Assembly: GCA_035713725.1 (NCBI GenBank)
Contig: DASTMZ010000030.1
Location: 1-63,394, forward strand
From: DASQPR01 sp035713725
Lineage (GTDB): Bacteria > Actinomycetota > Actinomycetes > Mycobacteriales > Micromonosporaceae
Length of the DNA stretch: 63,394 nucleotides
Reading direction: 5' to 3'
Shown: piece by piece, positions 7,948 through 17,116 of the stretch
How the letters are laid out: every line of letters starts with the position of its first letter
How positions within the stretch are numbered: position 1 is the first letter of the stretch
Translations under genes and position numbers: made by a program
Notes under the pieces: model-generated
What the model saw: the letters and a program-made list of their open reading frames with translations, nothing else
Told to the model about the DNA's origin: nothing
The model's database searches: none

Positions 7948-10884
7948 GTGCTGGAGGCATTGGCGCGCGCGGCCGATCCGGATCTCGCGAAGCGCACCCT
8001 GACCCGTCTCGTCGAGGCCGGTGCGCGCATGCCCGACCCGGTCGACGTGATGCCGCGGCTCGACTCCGATCCGCGGTTTCAAGAAGCACTCATCGCCGTG
8101 CTCGGCGCGTCGGCGGCGCTCGGCGATCACCTGGTCGCGAACCCGGGCGAGGCGCTGCTGCTCGATCCTCGGGTGCTCGATTCATCGGTTCGCGGATCTT
8201 CGCTACTCGGTGGGCCGCGCGCCGTGGACGATCCAGCGCGGCTGGACCCGGTGCCTGCCGACGATGTCGCGGCGCTCCGGCTCGCGTACCGGCGGGCCTT
8301 GCTCCGGATCGCGGCGGCGGACCTGACCGGATCGGCGGACGTCGGCGCCACCATGTCCGCGCTCACCCGACTCGCCGAGGAGACGCTTCGGGTCGCGTTC
8401 ACGTTCGCCGGCGGTACGCCCGAGACACATCCCGCCCACACCCGCCTTGCCGTGATCGCGATGGGCAAGTGCGGCGGCGGCGAACTGAACTATGTGTCCG
8501 ACGTGGACGTGGTCTACGTCTGCGCCACCGACGAAGACCTCGAACCGGCGACGTCGGTCGCGGTGCGCCTCATGCAGATCTGCGCACAGGTCGCGTGGCC
8601 CGTCGACGCGTCGTTGCGACCGGAGGGCGGCCGCGGCCCGCTGGTGCGGACCATCGCGGGCCACCTTGCCTACTATCGGAAGTGGGCACGCACCTGGGAG
8701 TTCCAAGCGCTTCTCAAGGCGAGGCCGGTGGCCGGCGACATCGCGCTCGGCACCCGTTGGCTGGCCGATCTGCAGGAACTGGTGTGGCACGCGGCGGAGC
8801 GCCCGGAGGCGGTCGACGACATCCGAGCCATGCGGCGCCGAATCATCGACTCGGTGCCACGGGACGAAGTCGATCGCGAGATCAAGCGAGGCCCCGGCGG
8901 CCTGCGGGACATCGAGTTCGCGGTCCAGCTGCTGCAGCTCGTACACGGTCGGGCCGACGAGTCGCTGCGAGTACCCGGGACCATCGACGGGCTAGCGGCC
9001 CTGAGCGCTGGGGGGTACGTCGGTCGGGACGACGCGGACGCACTGATCCGGGCGTACCGGTTCCTGCGTACCGTGGAGCATCGCCTGCAACTGCAACGGT
9101 TGCGGCGTACGCACACCGTACCGGCGGCGACCACGCCGCAGGAGGCGAGCGCGCTTCGCTGGCTCGCGCACGCGCTCGGCTACCACGCCACCGCCGACCG
9201 GGACGCCGTCGCGGCGTTCCGAGCCGATTGGGTCGCGCACAGCGCCGAGGTTCGGCGGCTGCACGCGAAGCTGCTCTACCGCCCGCTGCTCGACGCGGTC
9301 GCGCGGGTGCCGAGCCAGCACCTGACATTGTCGACCGATGCGGCGCGCAGTCGTTTGGAGGTGCTCGGCTATGCCGACCCGGCCGGTGCGCTGCGGCACA
9401 TCCAGGCGCTGACCGAGGGCGTGTCGCGTACCGCCGCGATCCAGCGCACGCTGCTGCCGGTGCTGCTGTCCGAGTTCGCCGACGAGACCGAGCCGGACCG
9501 CGGCCTGCTCGCCTATCGACAGGTGTCCGACGCGCTCGGCGCGAGCCCGTGGTACCTACGCCTGCTTCGGGACGAGGGCCCGGTCGCGATGCGGCTCGCG
9601 ACGCTGCTCGGCCGGTCGCGCTACGTCACCGACCTGCTGACCCGCGATCCCGAAGCGTTGCGGCTGCTCGCCGACGACCGGGAACTCACGCCTCGTGCCC
9701 GCGAAGTGTTGTTCGCTGGCTTTCGCGCGGCGGCCGCGCGGCATCACGACCCGGTCTCCGCCGCGAACGCGGTGCGCGCGCTGCGTCGGCGCGAACTGTT
9801 CCGGATCGCGTGCGGAGACCTGCTGGGCGCGGAGATGGCAAGCACCGGCACGGGTACCCGGCTCGATGGTCTCGGCGACGTGATCGAGGTCGGCGCGGCG
9901 CTCGCCGATATCACCGACGCCACCTTGGCCGCGACGCTCGACACCGCACTCGTCAGCGCGCTCGACACGGCACGTGAGACGGCGCCGACCGGCGCGGCCG
10001 ACCTTCGCTTCGCGATCATCGGCGTCGGTCGGTTGGGTGGGCGTGAGGTGAGTTTCGCGTCCGACGCGGACGTGCTTTTCGTCTACGAACCGCCGCCCGG
10101 CGTCGCCGATGACGTGGCCAGTGGCATCGCGCACGGCGTGGCCGAGCAACTGCGGCGGGTGCTGAGCGCGCCGGCTCCGGAGCCACCGCTGGCCATCGAC
10201 GCGGACCTTCGCCCGGAGGGACGGCAGGGTCCGCTGGTGCGCAGTCTCGCCGCGTACCGGCAGTATTACGCGCGCTGGTCGAAGGTGTGGGAGTCGCAAG
10301 CGTTGTTGCGCGCCAGATTCGTCGCCGGTGACGAGGACCTGGGTGATCGGTTCCTCGCGTTCGCCAACAGTGTCCGCTATCCGCCCGGAGGCCTCACTCC
10401 GGCGCAGGTCATGGAGATCCGGCGGATCAAGGCGCGCGTGGATACCGAACGCCTGCCACGTGGCGCCGATCCCGCGATGCACGCCAAGCTCGGGCGCGGC
10501 GCACTCACCGATGTGGAGTGGGCGGTGCAGTTGCTCCAGCTCCGGCACGGCCACCGCATCGAGGGCCTGCGGACCACCAGCACGCTCGGGGCGCTCGACG
10601 TGGCACGTTCGGCCGATCTCGTCTCATCCGCCGACTCCGACGCACTCGCGGCGGCGTGGACATTGGCGAGCCGGGTGCGCAACGCGCTGATGATGGTTCG
10701 GGGCCGTCCGACCGATCAGGTGCCACGACAAGGCGTCGAACTCGCCGGCCTGGTGCGGGTTTTGGGCACCGACGGCCCCGCCGGCGGTGCTGCTCGCCGG
10801 CGGGATGGCGGCGAGTTCGTCGACGACTACCTGCGCACGCTGCGGCACGCCCGCGCGGTGTTCGAAAAGATCTTCCATGCTTGA
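7948..10884 (+). CDS. glnE: Bifunctional glutamine synthetase adenylyltransferase/deadenylase
   Basis: 978 residues, close to the 990 or so usual for actinobacteria. GlnE adenylylates a tyrosine of glutamine synthetase I when nitrogen is plentiful and removes it when nitrogen is scarce. Two nucleotidyltransferase domains are visible: the N-terminal adenylyl-removase with MGKCGGGELNYVSDVDVVYV at about 172-191, and the C-terminal adenylyltransferase with VGRLGGREVSFASDADVLFV at about 691-710. Each is followed by a GlnD/PII-type helical segment containing LRPEGGRGPLVRT or LRPEGRQGPLVRS and a KRGPGGLRDIEFAVQLLQL or LGRGALTDVEWAVQLLQL block. GTG 7948 starts 2 bases after the amidotransferase stop. 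No GlnA1-type gene is present in the window. Confidence 0.95.
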   Translation: MLEALARAADPDLAKRTLTRLVEAGARMPDPVDVMPRLDSDPRFQEALIAVLGASAALGDHLVANPGEALLLDPRVLDSSVRGSSLLGGPRAVDDPARLDPVPADDVAALRLAYRRALLRIAAADLTGSADVGATMSALTRLAEETLRVAFTFAGGTPETHPAHTRLAVIAMGKCGGGELNYVSDVDVVYVCATDEDLEPATSVAVRLMQICAQVAWPVDASLRPEGGRGPLVRTIAGHLAYYRKWARTWEFQALLKARPVAGDIALGTRWLADLQELVWHAAERPEAVDDIRAMRRRIIDSVPRDEVDREIKRGPGGLRDIEFAVQLLQLVHGRADESLRVPGTIDGLAALSAGGYVGRDDADALIRAYRFLRTVEHRLQLQRLRRTHTVPAATTPQEASALRWLAHALGYHATADRDAVAAFRADWVAHSAEVRRLHAKLLYRPLLDAVARVPSQHLTLSTDAARSRLEVLGYADPAGALRHIQALTEGVSRTAAIQRTLLPVLLSEFADETEPDRGLLAYRQVSDALGASPWYLRLLRDEGPVAMRLATLLGRSRYVTDLLTRDPEALRLLADDRELTPRAREVLFAGFRAAAARHHDPVSAANAVRALRRRELFRIACGDLLGAEMASTGTGTRLDGLGDVIEVGAALADITDATLAATLDTALVSALDTARETAPTGAADLRFAIIGVGRLGGREVSFASDADVLFVYEPPPGVADDVASGIAHGVAEQLRRVLSAPAPEPPLAIDADLRPEGRQGPLVRSLAAYRQYYARWSKVWESQALLRARFVAGDEDLGDRFLAFANSVRYPPGGLTPAQVMEIRRIKARVDTERLPRGADPAMHAKLGRGALTDVEWAVQLLQLRHGHRIEGLRTTSTLGALDVARSADLVSSADSDALAAAWTLASRVRNALMMVRGRPTDQVPRQGVELAGLVRVLGTDGPAGGAARRRDGGEFVDDYLRTLRHARAVFEKIFHA

Positions 10885-11195
10885 GCCGGGAGTGGCCGGG
10901 CGACCAGGAGCGTTCAGGACCGACACGTACCCGCCGGCCCTCGTTCATGCCGGCAGAAGGTTCACGTCGCCTGAGGACAGCTGAATTGAGGCTGCGAATC
11001 CGTGGTTCCGAAGGCGCGAACCGGACAGCCGCATGATGCTGTATAGGCGTAATGGGACATCGGCCGCGTGTGCTGGAGATATGTCAGCGCATGGGTAACC
11101 GACGGACCGGGCATACGAGTCACGGGCATGGTCGGACGCGACTCAGCCGTGATCCGCTCGGTATAGCATCGCGGGCGGCGTGAGGAGAACACTGC
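10885..11195. other. 311-base gap without a gene
   Basis: No convincing coding frame; the open frame on the minus strand that enters from 11579 is antisense to the mannosyltransferase. A TAGCAT hexamer (11164-11169) could be the -10 element for the downstream gene, with GAGGAGA at 11181-11187 as its ribosome site. Nothing else is recognised. Confidence 0.5.
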
Positions 11196-12812
11196 ATGAC
11201 GATGACACCCGTCGGCGTACGTGGCCTGACTCGACGGCCTGACACCATACGCTGGCTCGGCTTCGCCGGTAGTGTCCTGCTCGGCATCTCCGCCTTCGTG
11301 GGCGGCGCCTTTCCCACGCTCGATCCGACCGCGACACCGGTCACGATCGCCGAAGGGCCGCACGGCGCGCTGATCTACACACTGTGGGGCATCGGTACCG
11401 GCAGCCTGGTGAGCGCCTGGTGGCTCGGCCGGCACCTGATCGGTACGGGTCTGCTGACCGGCCGTTGGGTCACCATCACGGCGGCGATGTGGACGTTGCC
11501 GATGATCTTGTGCCCCCCGATCGGCAGTCGAGACGTCTACGCGTACGCCTGCCAGGGTGCGGTTGTCGCCGCCGGGCACAGCCCCTACCAGGAGGGTGTC
11601 GCCGTCCTGCCGTGCCAGTGGCTCGATTCGGTGTCAGTGATCTGGCGTGACACCCCGGCGCCGTACGGCCCGCTGTTCCTGATGATCGCCGGTGCCGCCG
11701 CGAAGACGGCTTCGTTGAACACCGCCATCATCGTGTTCCGCGTGACGGCGATTCTCGGCGTGGTCATGATCGCGGCATTCCTGCCGGTGCTCGCGCGTCG
11801 CGTCGGCGTACCCGTGGATCGCGCGTTGTGGCTCGTGCTGGCGTGCCCCATGGTCGTGGTCCACTTCGTCGGCGGCGGCCACAACGATGCGCTGACACTT
11901 GGCCTGCTGCTTGCCGGTCTCGCGTTGGTCGGCACCCGCTCGCACCGGATGAGTGCGCTGGTCATCGGCGGTGTCCTGATCGGCCTGTCGATCGCCGTGA
12001 AGACCACGATGGGGGCGGTGTTGCCGTTCGCCGCGTTGTTCGCGGCGGGCGCCCCGATGCTGCCCTCGGTGGGCGTGCTGCTGCGACGATCGATCGCGGT
12101 GATGGGCGCCGCGTTGGCCACGCTGCTTGTCCTGTCCTGGGGTTCCGGCCTCGGCATGTTCGGGTGGATCACCGCGTTATCGCACGCCGGTGACTCGGAC
12201 ACCTGGACGTCGCCGCCGACCGCGGTGGGCCTGACGATCAACTATCTGCAGCGGCCGTTTGGCGGGCACTTCGACGCGATACCGATGTGCCGCCTCGTCG
12301 CGCTGATCGTGTTGCCGGTGGCGCTGCTGACGATCTTGTGGCATTCGCGCAACCACAATCCGCTCTACGGTGCCGGGCTGGCACTGCTCACCACGATCTT
12401 CCTCGCGCCCGTTGTGCAGCCGTGGTATCTCGTCTGGCCACTTGCGATGTTCGCCGCGACCAAGGCGAGGATCCGGTGGTACGTGATCACGATCGCCGTC
12501 GTGTCGTGCATCATCATGCCGGACGGCAGTGGGTTCACCAGATATTTGCAGGGTCCGATGTCGTTCGTGATGACCGCGATCGTGATCTGGACGGTGGTCC
12601 GCGGGTTCTCGTGGTTGCGTGGCTACGAGCCGAACGAGATCGACTTCGATGCGATCCGGATCGCAGCTCCGGTGCCGGCGACGGCGACGGCTGGCTCGAA
12701 TGCGACGGAACGCGACGAGTTGTCGTCACGGTTCGGCAACGCCGACATCGAGAAGGAGCTGGGGGCCACCGCGCAACGGTCGGCCGCGGCGATGCCGCCG
12801 GACGGCGGCTAA
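11196..12812 (+). CDS. mptB: Polyprenol-phosphomannose-dependent alpha-1,6-mannosyltransferase family (MptB-like)
   Basis: 538 residues, polytopic (about 12 hydrophobic segments). Members of this GT-C group add alpha-1,6-mannose from a lipid-linked donor to the lipomannan or lipoarabinomannan backbone on the outer face of the membrane. The hallmark is the acidic first loop GSRDVYAYACQGAVVAAGHS followed by PYQEGV; then IWRDTPAPYGPLFLMIAG, HFVGGGHNDALTLGLLLAG and APVVQPWYLVWPL. The C-terminal 60 or so residues after FSWLRGYEPNEIDFDAIRI are a low-complexity cytoplasmic tail. ATG 11196 follows GAGGAGAACACTGC. MptA, MptB and related paralogues are hard to separate by eye, so the exact linkage step is inferred. 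Confidence 0.75.
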   Translation: MTMTPVGVRGLTRRPDTIRWLGFAGSVLLGISAFVGGAFPTLDPTATPVTIAEGPHGALIYTLWGIGTGSLVSAWWLGRHLIGTGLLTGRWVTITAAMWTLPMILCPPIGSRDVYAYACQGAVVAAGHSPYQEGVAVLPCQWLDSVSVIWRDTPAPYGPLFLMIAGAAAKTASLNTAIIVFRVTAILGVVMIAAFLPVLARRVGVPVDRALWLVLACPMVVVHFVGGGHNDALTLGLLLAGLALVGTRSHRMSALVIGGVLIGLSIAVKTTMGAVLPFAALFAAGAPMLPSVGVLLRRSIAVMGAALATLLVLSWGSGLGMFGWITALSHAGDSDTWTSPPTAVGLTINYLQRPFGGHFDAIPMCRLVALIVLPVALLTILWHSRNHNPLYGAGLALLTTIFLAPVVQPWYLVWPLAMFAATKARIRWYVITIAVVSCIIMPDGSGFTRYLQGPMSFVMTAIVIWTVVRGFSWLRGYEPNEIDFDAIRIAAPVPATATAGSNATERDELSSRFGNADIEKELGATAQRSAAAMPPDGG

Positions 12813-12823
12813 ACCTCTGCCGC

Positions 12824-12860
12824 GGCTGGCAGCGTCGGCTGGCAGCGTCGGCTGGCAGCG
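12824..12860. repeat. 13-bp tandem repeat, 3 copies
   Basis: GGCTGGCAGCGTC at 12824-12836 and 12837-12849, then 11-12 matching bases from 12850. It lies just after the mannosyltransferase stop. Confidence 0.9.
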
Positions 12861-12920
12861 GGTTGCCCCGCGCCGATGGTTACGCTTGAGTAGGTATCCT
12901 CATCGGCCGCTTCGAGGAGC

Positions 12921-12974
12921 GCGATGCCGACTTTGAACGCGACGCCGACTTTGAACGCGATGCCGACTTTCGAC
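12921..12974. repeat. 18-bp tandem repeat, 3 copies, over the P450 start codon
   Basis: GCGATGCCGACTTTGAAC repeated at 12921, 12939 and 12957 with one to three mismatches in later copies. The first copy contains the start codon; the repeats translate as MPTLNA, TPTLNA, MPTFDE. Confidence 0.9.
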
Positions 12975-14537
12975 GAGGTGCCGACGGCGGCCGGGACACG
13001 CGCCGCCCACTTGGCCGGCATGGCCCTGGACGCGCCGCGGTTTCTGCAGCGCGCCGCCGCCCGCCACGGTCGGCTGGTTCGTCTCAAACTCGGCCGCGGG
13101 CCGGTCGTCTTGCTCACCGATCCCGACGCGACGCGAACCGTACTCGTGGATCAGCACGCGTTTCCCAAGGGAATGGGCTTGGGCATCGCCGGCGGCGAGC
13201 CCGGTGACACACCGTTGCGTGCGGTGCTCGGCAACGGACTGCTGACCAGTCGCGGCGAACACCACAAGCGGCAGCGGCGCCTGATCCAGCCGGCGTTCCA
13301 CCACGCGCGCATCGCGTCGTACGCGTCCGTGATGGCCGAGGAGGCAGCCGCGATGACGGACGGTTGGCGCGACGGTATGACGGTCGACCTGCACGCCGCG
13401 TTCGCCGCGACGACGCTGCGGGTGCTCACCCGCACCGTGTTCGACGTCGAGGTGACCGGTGCCGACGCCGAGATGATCGCAACCGCGGTGAACTCGACGA
13501 TGCGAGGTCCCGGCGCGAACGTCATTCTGGTCGCATTCGCGCGCCGATTCGGCGACCGAGCACTCGCGGCGCGACGGGCGGCGCTCGGCGACATCGATGC
13601 CATGATCAATAATCTGATCTCTGCACGCCGCGGCTCTGACGTGCCGCGGCACGACGTGTTGTCGTGGTTGCTCGAGGCGCGCGACGTGGGTGCCGCCGAT
13701 GGCGCGGATGGCGGCGGCATGACCGGTCAGGACGTCCGCGACGAGGTGCTGACGTTGCTGCTGGCCGGTCACGAGACGTCGACGAATGCGCTGTCGTGGG
13801 CGTACCACCTGTTGGCCGGCAGTCCCGACGTCGCCGCGACGCTGCATGCCGAGTTGGACTCGGTGCTCGACGGCGGTCGTTTGCCCGGCGTGGACGACAT
13901 CGCCCGGCTGCCGTACGCGCGTGCCGTGGTGGACGAGTCGATGCGGCTCTACCCGCCCGCGTGGATCCTCGTGCGGCACGCCGCCACCGATGTAACGCTT
14001 GCCGGATTCCACGTCCCGGCCGGTACGACGATCCTGATGAGCCCGTTCGTCGTACACCGGGATCCGGCACTGTGGCGGGACGCGACGGTGTTCGAGCCGG
14101 CGCGATGGTTGAGCCCCGGCGGCGACTACGTCGGCACGCCAGAGTCTCGACACGCGTTCTTCCCGTTCGGCGGCGGGCCACGCATGTGCATCGGCAATAC
14201 GTTCGCGTTGATGGAGATCGCCCTCGTGCTGGCGCATACGTCTCGGCACTGGGCGATGGTCCCGGTCCCGGCGCACCGGGTCGGCATGACGCCGCGGGTC
14301 ACGCTTCGCCCCCGCGGCGGCATGCCGATGGTTATCCGTTCCCGTGCGCGTGCCCGTGAGCGTGAGGCGCCGAGGCCCGGACGTGGTGACGGCGGCAACG
14401 GCTTGCGTGGGCCGCAGACTGAAGCGCCGGTCACGCCCGGGCGCATGGAGCGCGAGGACGTGACCGGCGCAGCCGTCACCGTACGCCGGCCAGCGGCACC
14501 GGCTCCGGAGCCACCGACGGGGCCGGCTCCGGCGTGA
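12924..14537 (+). CDS. Cytochrome P450
   Basis: 537 residues. Heme-thiolate monooxygenase needing separate ferredoxin and reductase partners, none of which is nearby. The I-helix is LLLAGHETSTNALSWA, the K-helix ExxR is VVDESMRLYPPAWILVRHA, and the heme loop is FFPFGGGPRMCIGNTFAL with the iron ligand at about Cys422. The KETFALPKG-type BC region reads HAFPKGMGLGIAGGEPGD. The I-helix and heme loop resemble the fatty-acid-hydroxylase-like bacterial P450s (CYP102/CYP4-like clan) rather than the macrolide type. ATG 12924 follows GAGGAGC. The last 70 or so residues after GGMPMVIRSRAR are a basic, proline-rich tail unlike a P450 core, and the gene ends 62 bases inside the convergent MMPL gene. Substrate unknown. 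Confidence 0.9.
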   Translation: MPTLNATPTLNAMPTFDEVPTAAGTRAAHLAGMALDAPRFLQRAAARHGRLVRLKLGRGPVVLLTDPDATRTVLVDQHAFPKGMGLGIAGGEPGDTPLRAVLGNGLLTSRGEHHKRQRRLIQPAFHHARIASYASVMAEEAAAMTDGWRDGMTVDLHAAFAATTLRVLTRTVFDVEVTGADAEMIATAVNSTMRGPGANVILVAFARRFGDRALAARRAALGDIDAMINNLISARRGSDVPRHDVLSWLLEARDVGAADGADGGGMTGQDVRDEVLTLLLAGHETSTNALSWAYHLLAGSPDVAATLHAELDSVLDGGRLPGVDDIARLPYARAVVDESMRLYPPAWILVRHAATDVTLAGFHVPAGTTILMSPFVVHRDPALWRDATVFEPARWLSPGGDYVGTPESRHAFFPFGGGPRMCIGNTFALMEIALVLAHTSRHWAMVPVPAHRVGMTPRVTLRPRGGMPMVIRSRARAREREAPRPGRGDGGNGLRGPQTEAPVTPGRMEREDVTGAAVTVRRPAAPAPEPPTGPAPA

Positions 14538-16815
14538 GCGTCGCGAAGTGCCGCGCGTGCCACCGGGCCAGCGGCCGTGGCGCCCACCAGTTCCACTTGC
14601 CGAGCAACGTCATCGTCGCCGGTACGAGCACACACCGTACGAGTGTGGCGTCGATAGCGATCGCCGAGGCGAGGCCGAGCCCGATTTGCTGCGTGTTCGA
14701 CGTACGGCCGACCAGGAAGCACCCGAACACGATGACCATCAGCAGTGCGGCCGAGGTGATGACGCGACCGGTGCGCTGCAACCCGCGCCGCACCGCGACG
14801 TCGGTCGGATCACCACGGTCCACGAACTCCTTGATGCGCGAGAGCAGGAACACCTCGTAGTCCATCGACAGGCCGAACGCGAACGCGAGCACACCGACGA
14901 TGACGAACGGATCGAGGCTGCCGGTAGTGAGCGTGTGCAGCAGGCCGCTGCCGTACCCGTGTTGGAACACCAGGTTCATCACGCCGACCGTGGCGCCCAG
15001 CGACAACATATTCATCACGATCGCCTTGAGCGGCACGACGAGCGAGCCGGTCATGAGGAACAGCAGCACGAACATCGCCACCACGGTCACCGCGATGGCC
15101 AGCGGCAACCGCTGCCCGATCAGCCCGAGGATGTCGTCCAGGAGCGCGGCGTTGCCGGTCACCCAGGACTGCACGCCGGCCGGTCGATCCGCGCGTACCA
15201 GCCCGACGAGCTTGCGGCCGGCAGTGCCTTCCGGGTCACCGGCTACGTAGATCTGGACGGTCGATAGGCCGGGTCCGACCTGCGTAGCTGGCGTGACGTC
15301 CACCACGCCCGGCGCGTGCTCGAAGCGGGTCGCCCAGTCGTTCAGCGGGCCCGGATTGGTGCGCGCCAGCACGATGACGGCTGGGTCACTCGGTCGGCCG
15401 TACCGGCTGGAGAGGTCGTTCGCGACCTGCACCGAGGACAGCGACGGTGGCAGACCCTTGACGTCCCCGATGTGCGTCGTGGTGCCTAGCAGCGGCAGTC
15501 CCATGGCAAGCAGGACGAGCGCGGTCGCCACGAACGTCACGAGCGGGCGGCGCTGCACCATACGTGCGAGGCCAGCGAAGAATCCCTTCTCGCTGAGATC
15601 CCGGTCAGTGCCGTCCGCGCTGTACGCGCGAGCGATCGGTGTCGCGGTGCGAGCGGCGTGTCGGGCGGCGCGGGCGAGCGCGCGCTTCGACGGCCGGATC
15701 CGCTTGCGTGCGAAGCCGATCAGCGCGGCCGAACCGGTGAGCGCCACGAGCATCGCGACGGCGGCGATCGAGACACCGGCGACCCCGAGTGCCGTCATGG
15801 ACGTGACTCCGAAGACGATCAGACCGCACAGCGATCCGGCCACGGTCAGCGCGGAAAACGCGATGGTACGTCCGGCCGTCGACCAGGCGCGTCCGATCGC
15901 CTGCTCCGGGGCGTACCCGTGGGCCAACTCCTCGCGGTAGCGGGCTACCAGCAACAGTCCATAGTCGATGGACAGTCCGAGCCCGAGCAGCGTCACGACG
16001 ATCGTCGCGTTGTCGTCGATGTTCGTGATGTGCTCGAAGCCGAGCAGCCCGAGCATGCCCGCGAACACCGACAGGATCGCCGCGATGACCGGGATGCCGG
16101 CCGCCAGCAGACCGCCGAACACGAAGACGAGCACCACGAGCGTGAGCGGCAACGACAGGCCTTCGGCCAGCGACAGGTCGCGGCTTACCTGCTTGTTCAC
16201 CTGATCGTTCAGCACCGCGTCGCCACCGAGCAGCACGCGGGCATCCGGCGCTCGGGCTCGCAGCGTGGTGCCGAGCGCGTCGAGTTGCTTGGAGACCGCG
16301 TCCACCGCGGTCTTCTGCGGCGCGTCGTCGAGATCGGCCAACGTGACGTCAACGAGCAGCCCGCGGCCGTCGTTGGCGAGCAGATGCCGCGACTGCGCGG
16401 CGGGCACCCCGGCGTCGTACGGCGTGGCCACCGACCGTACGCCGGAGATGTGGCCGATCGACGCCGCGCTGGCGAGCACCGCGGCGCGTACGTCCGCGGT
16501 GGTCGGGTCGACGCCGGTGACCTCACCGAGGACGTCCGGACCGACCTGACTTTGGTTGTTAAGAATGTTGTCGCCCTGTACCGATTCGAGAGAGTTCGCA
16601 CCCGGCTCGTCGGACAGACCCGCGGAGACCGGTCCACTCGCCAGGAATCCGGCGACCGCGATCGCGACCCACACGACCACCACGAGCCACCGGAAGCGGA
16701 AGCAGGCGCGACCGACTGCTGCGATCGCGCCGCGACCGGTCGGCGAATTCATCCGCGCCGGTCTCGAAGTGCCAGCCGCGGCGCCACCGCGCGCCGCGGA
16801 CGAATTCGTTGCCAT
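14476..16815 (-). CDS. MMPL-family RND transporter
   Basis: 779 residues. MMPL proteins use the proton gradient to move lipids or lipophilic compounds across the membrane. Two homologous halves are visible, each with the family SxDYG/E signature: LGLSIDYGLLLVARYREELA in the first and GLSMDYEVFLLSRIKEFVD in the second. A first transmembrane segment (CFRFRWLVVVVWVAIAVAGF) precedes a large periplasmic domain. ATG 16815 was preferred over an upstream start because it follows AGGAGGTCGTTC, an ideal ribosome site. Its stop overlaps the convergent P450 tail. The cargo cannot be told. The upstream gap holds a hairpin flanked by direct repeats. Confidence 0.9.
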   Translation of the reverse strand: MATNSSAARGGAAAGTSRPARMNSPTGRGAIAAVGRACFRFRWLVVVVWVAIAVAGFLASGPVSAGLSDEPGANSLESVQGDNILNNQSQVGPDVLGEVTGVDPTTADVRAAVLASAASIGHISGVRSVATPYDAGVPAAQSRHLLANDGRGLLVDVTLADLDDAPQKTAVDAVSKQLDALGTTLRARAPDARVLLGGDAVLNDQVNKQVSRDLSLAEGLSLPLTLVVLVFVFGGLLAAGIPVIAAILSVFAGMLGLLGFEHITNIDDNATIVVTLLGLGLSIDYGLLLVARYREELAHGYAPEQAIGRAWSTAGRTIAFSALTVAGSLCGLIVFGVTSMTALGVAGVSIAAVAMLVALTGSAALIGFARKRIRPSKRALARAARHAARTATPIARAYSADGTDRDLSEKGFFAGLARMVQRRPLVTFVATALVLLAMGLPLLGTTTHIGDVKGLPPSLSSVQVANDLSSRYGRPSDPAVIVLARTNPGPLNDWATRFEHAPGVVDVTPATQVGPGLSTVQIYVAGDPEGTAGRKLVGLVRADRPAGVQSWVTGNAALLDDILGLIGQRLPLAIAVTVVAMFVLLFLMTGSLVVPLKAIVMNMLSLGATVGVMNLVFQHGYGSGLLHTLTTGSLDPFVIVGVLAFAFGLSMDYEVFLLSRIKEFVDRGDPTDVAVRRGLQRTGRVITSAALLMVIVFGCFLVGRTSNTQQIGLGLASAIAIDATLVRCVLVPATMTLLGKWNWWAPRPLARWHARHFATLTPEPAPSVAPEPVPLAGVR

Positions 16816-16874
16816 GAACGACCTCCTGCAAGATTTGTGATGGCAACAGACTCGTTGAAACGGCAACGATGATC

Positions 16875-16937
16875 GATGCGGGATGCCCCCGATTTCGGGG
16901 TGGGGCCAGCCCTACCCCGATGCGGGATTCCCCCGAT
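16875..16937. promoter_or_regulatory. Hairpin between two 19-bp direct repeats upstream of MMPL
   Basis: GATGCGGGATGCCCCCGAT (16875-16893) and the same word with one change (16919-16937) flank a stem CGGGGTGGGG / CCCTACCCCG with loop CCAG (16896-16919; 10 pairs, one G-T). The block lies 60-122 bases before the MMPL start. It may be an operator, attenuator or terminator; no T-run follows. Confidence 0.45.
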
Positions 16938-17035
16938 GCCGGTTCGGGGACTCGGCGGGCTCGTTCCGCTCCGCCGAAGCGATGCGCACCTGGTCAGGGT
17001 GCAGGCGTTGCCCCTACGCCGCGGTGCGGTGCCCG

Positions 17036-17065
17036 GTGTCGACGGGACGGGTGTCGACGGGATGG
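17036..17065. repeat. 15-bp tandem repeat, 2 copies
   Basis: GTGTCGACGGGACGG at 17036-17050, repeated at 17051-17065 with one mismatch, in the gap after fadB. Confidence 0.85.
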
Positions 17066-17116
17066 TGAGTCGAACGGAGCGCGGTCGGATTTGTTACCGC
17101 AGTGCGACTGCGCTGG

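Larger units (their letters stand above)
16816..17116. other. 301-base gap without a gene: hairpin and repeats
   Basis: No coding frame. It holds two 19-base direct repeats around a strong hairpin (16875-16937) and a 15-bp tandem duplication (17036-17065). On the minus strand it lies after the fadB stop and before the MMPL start, so it could both end fadAB transcription and control the transporter. Confidence 0.6.
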
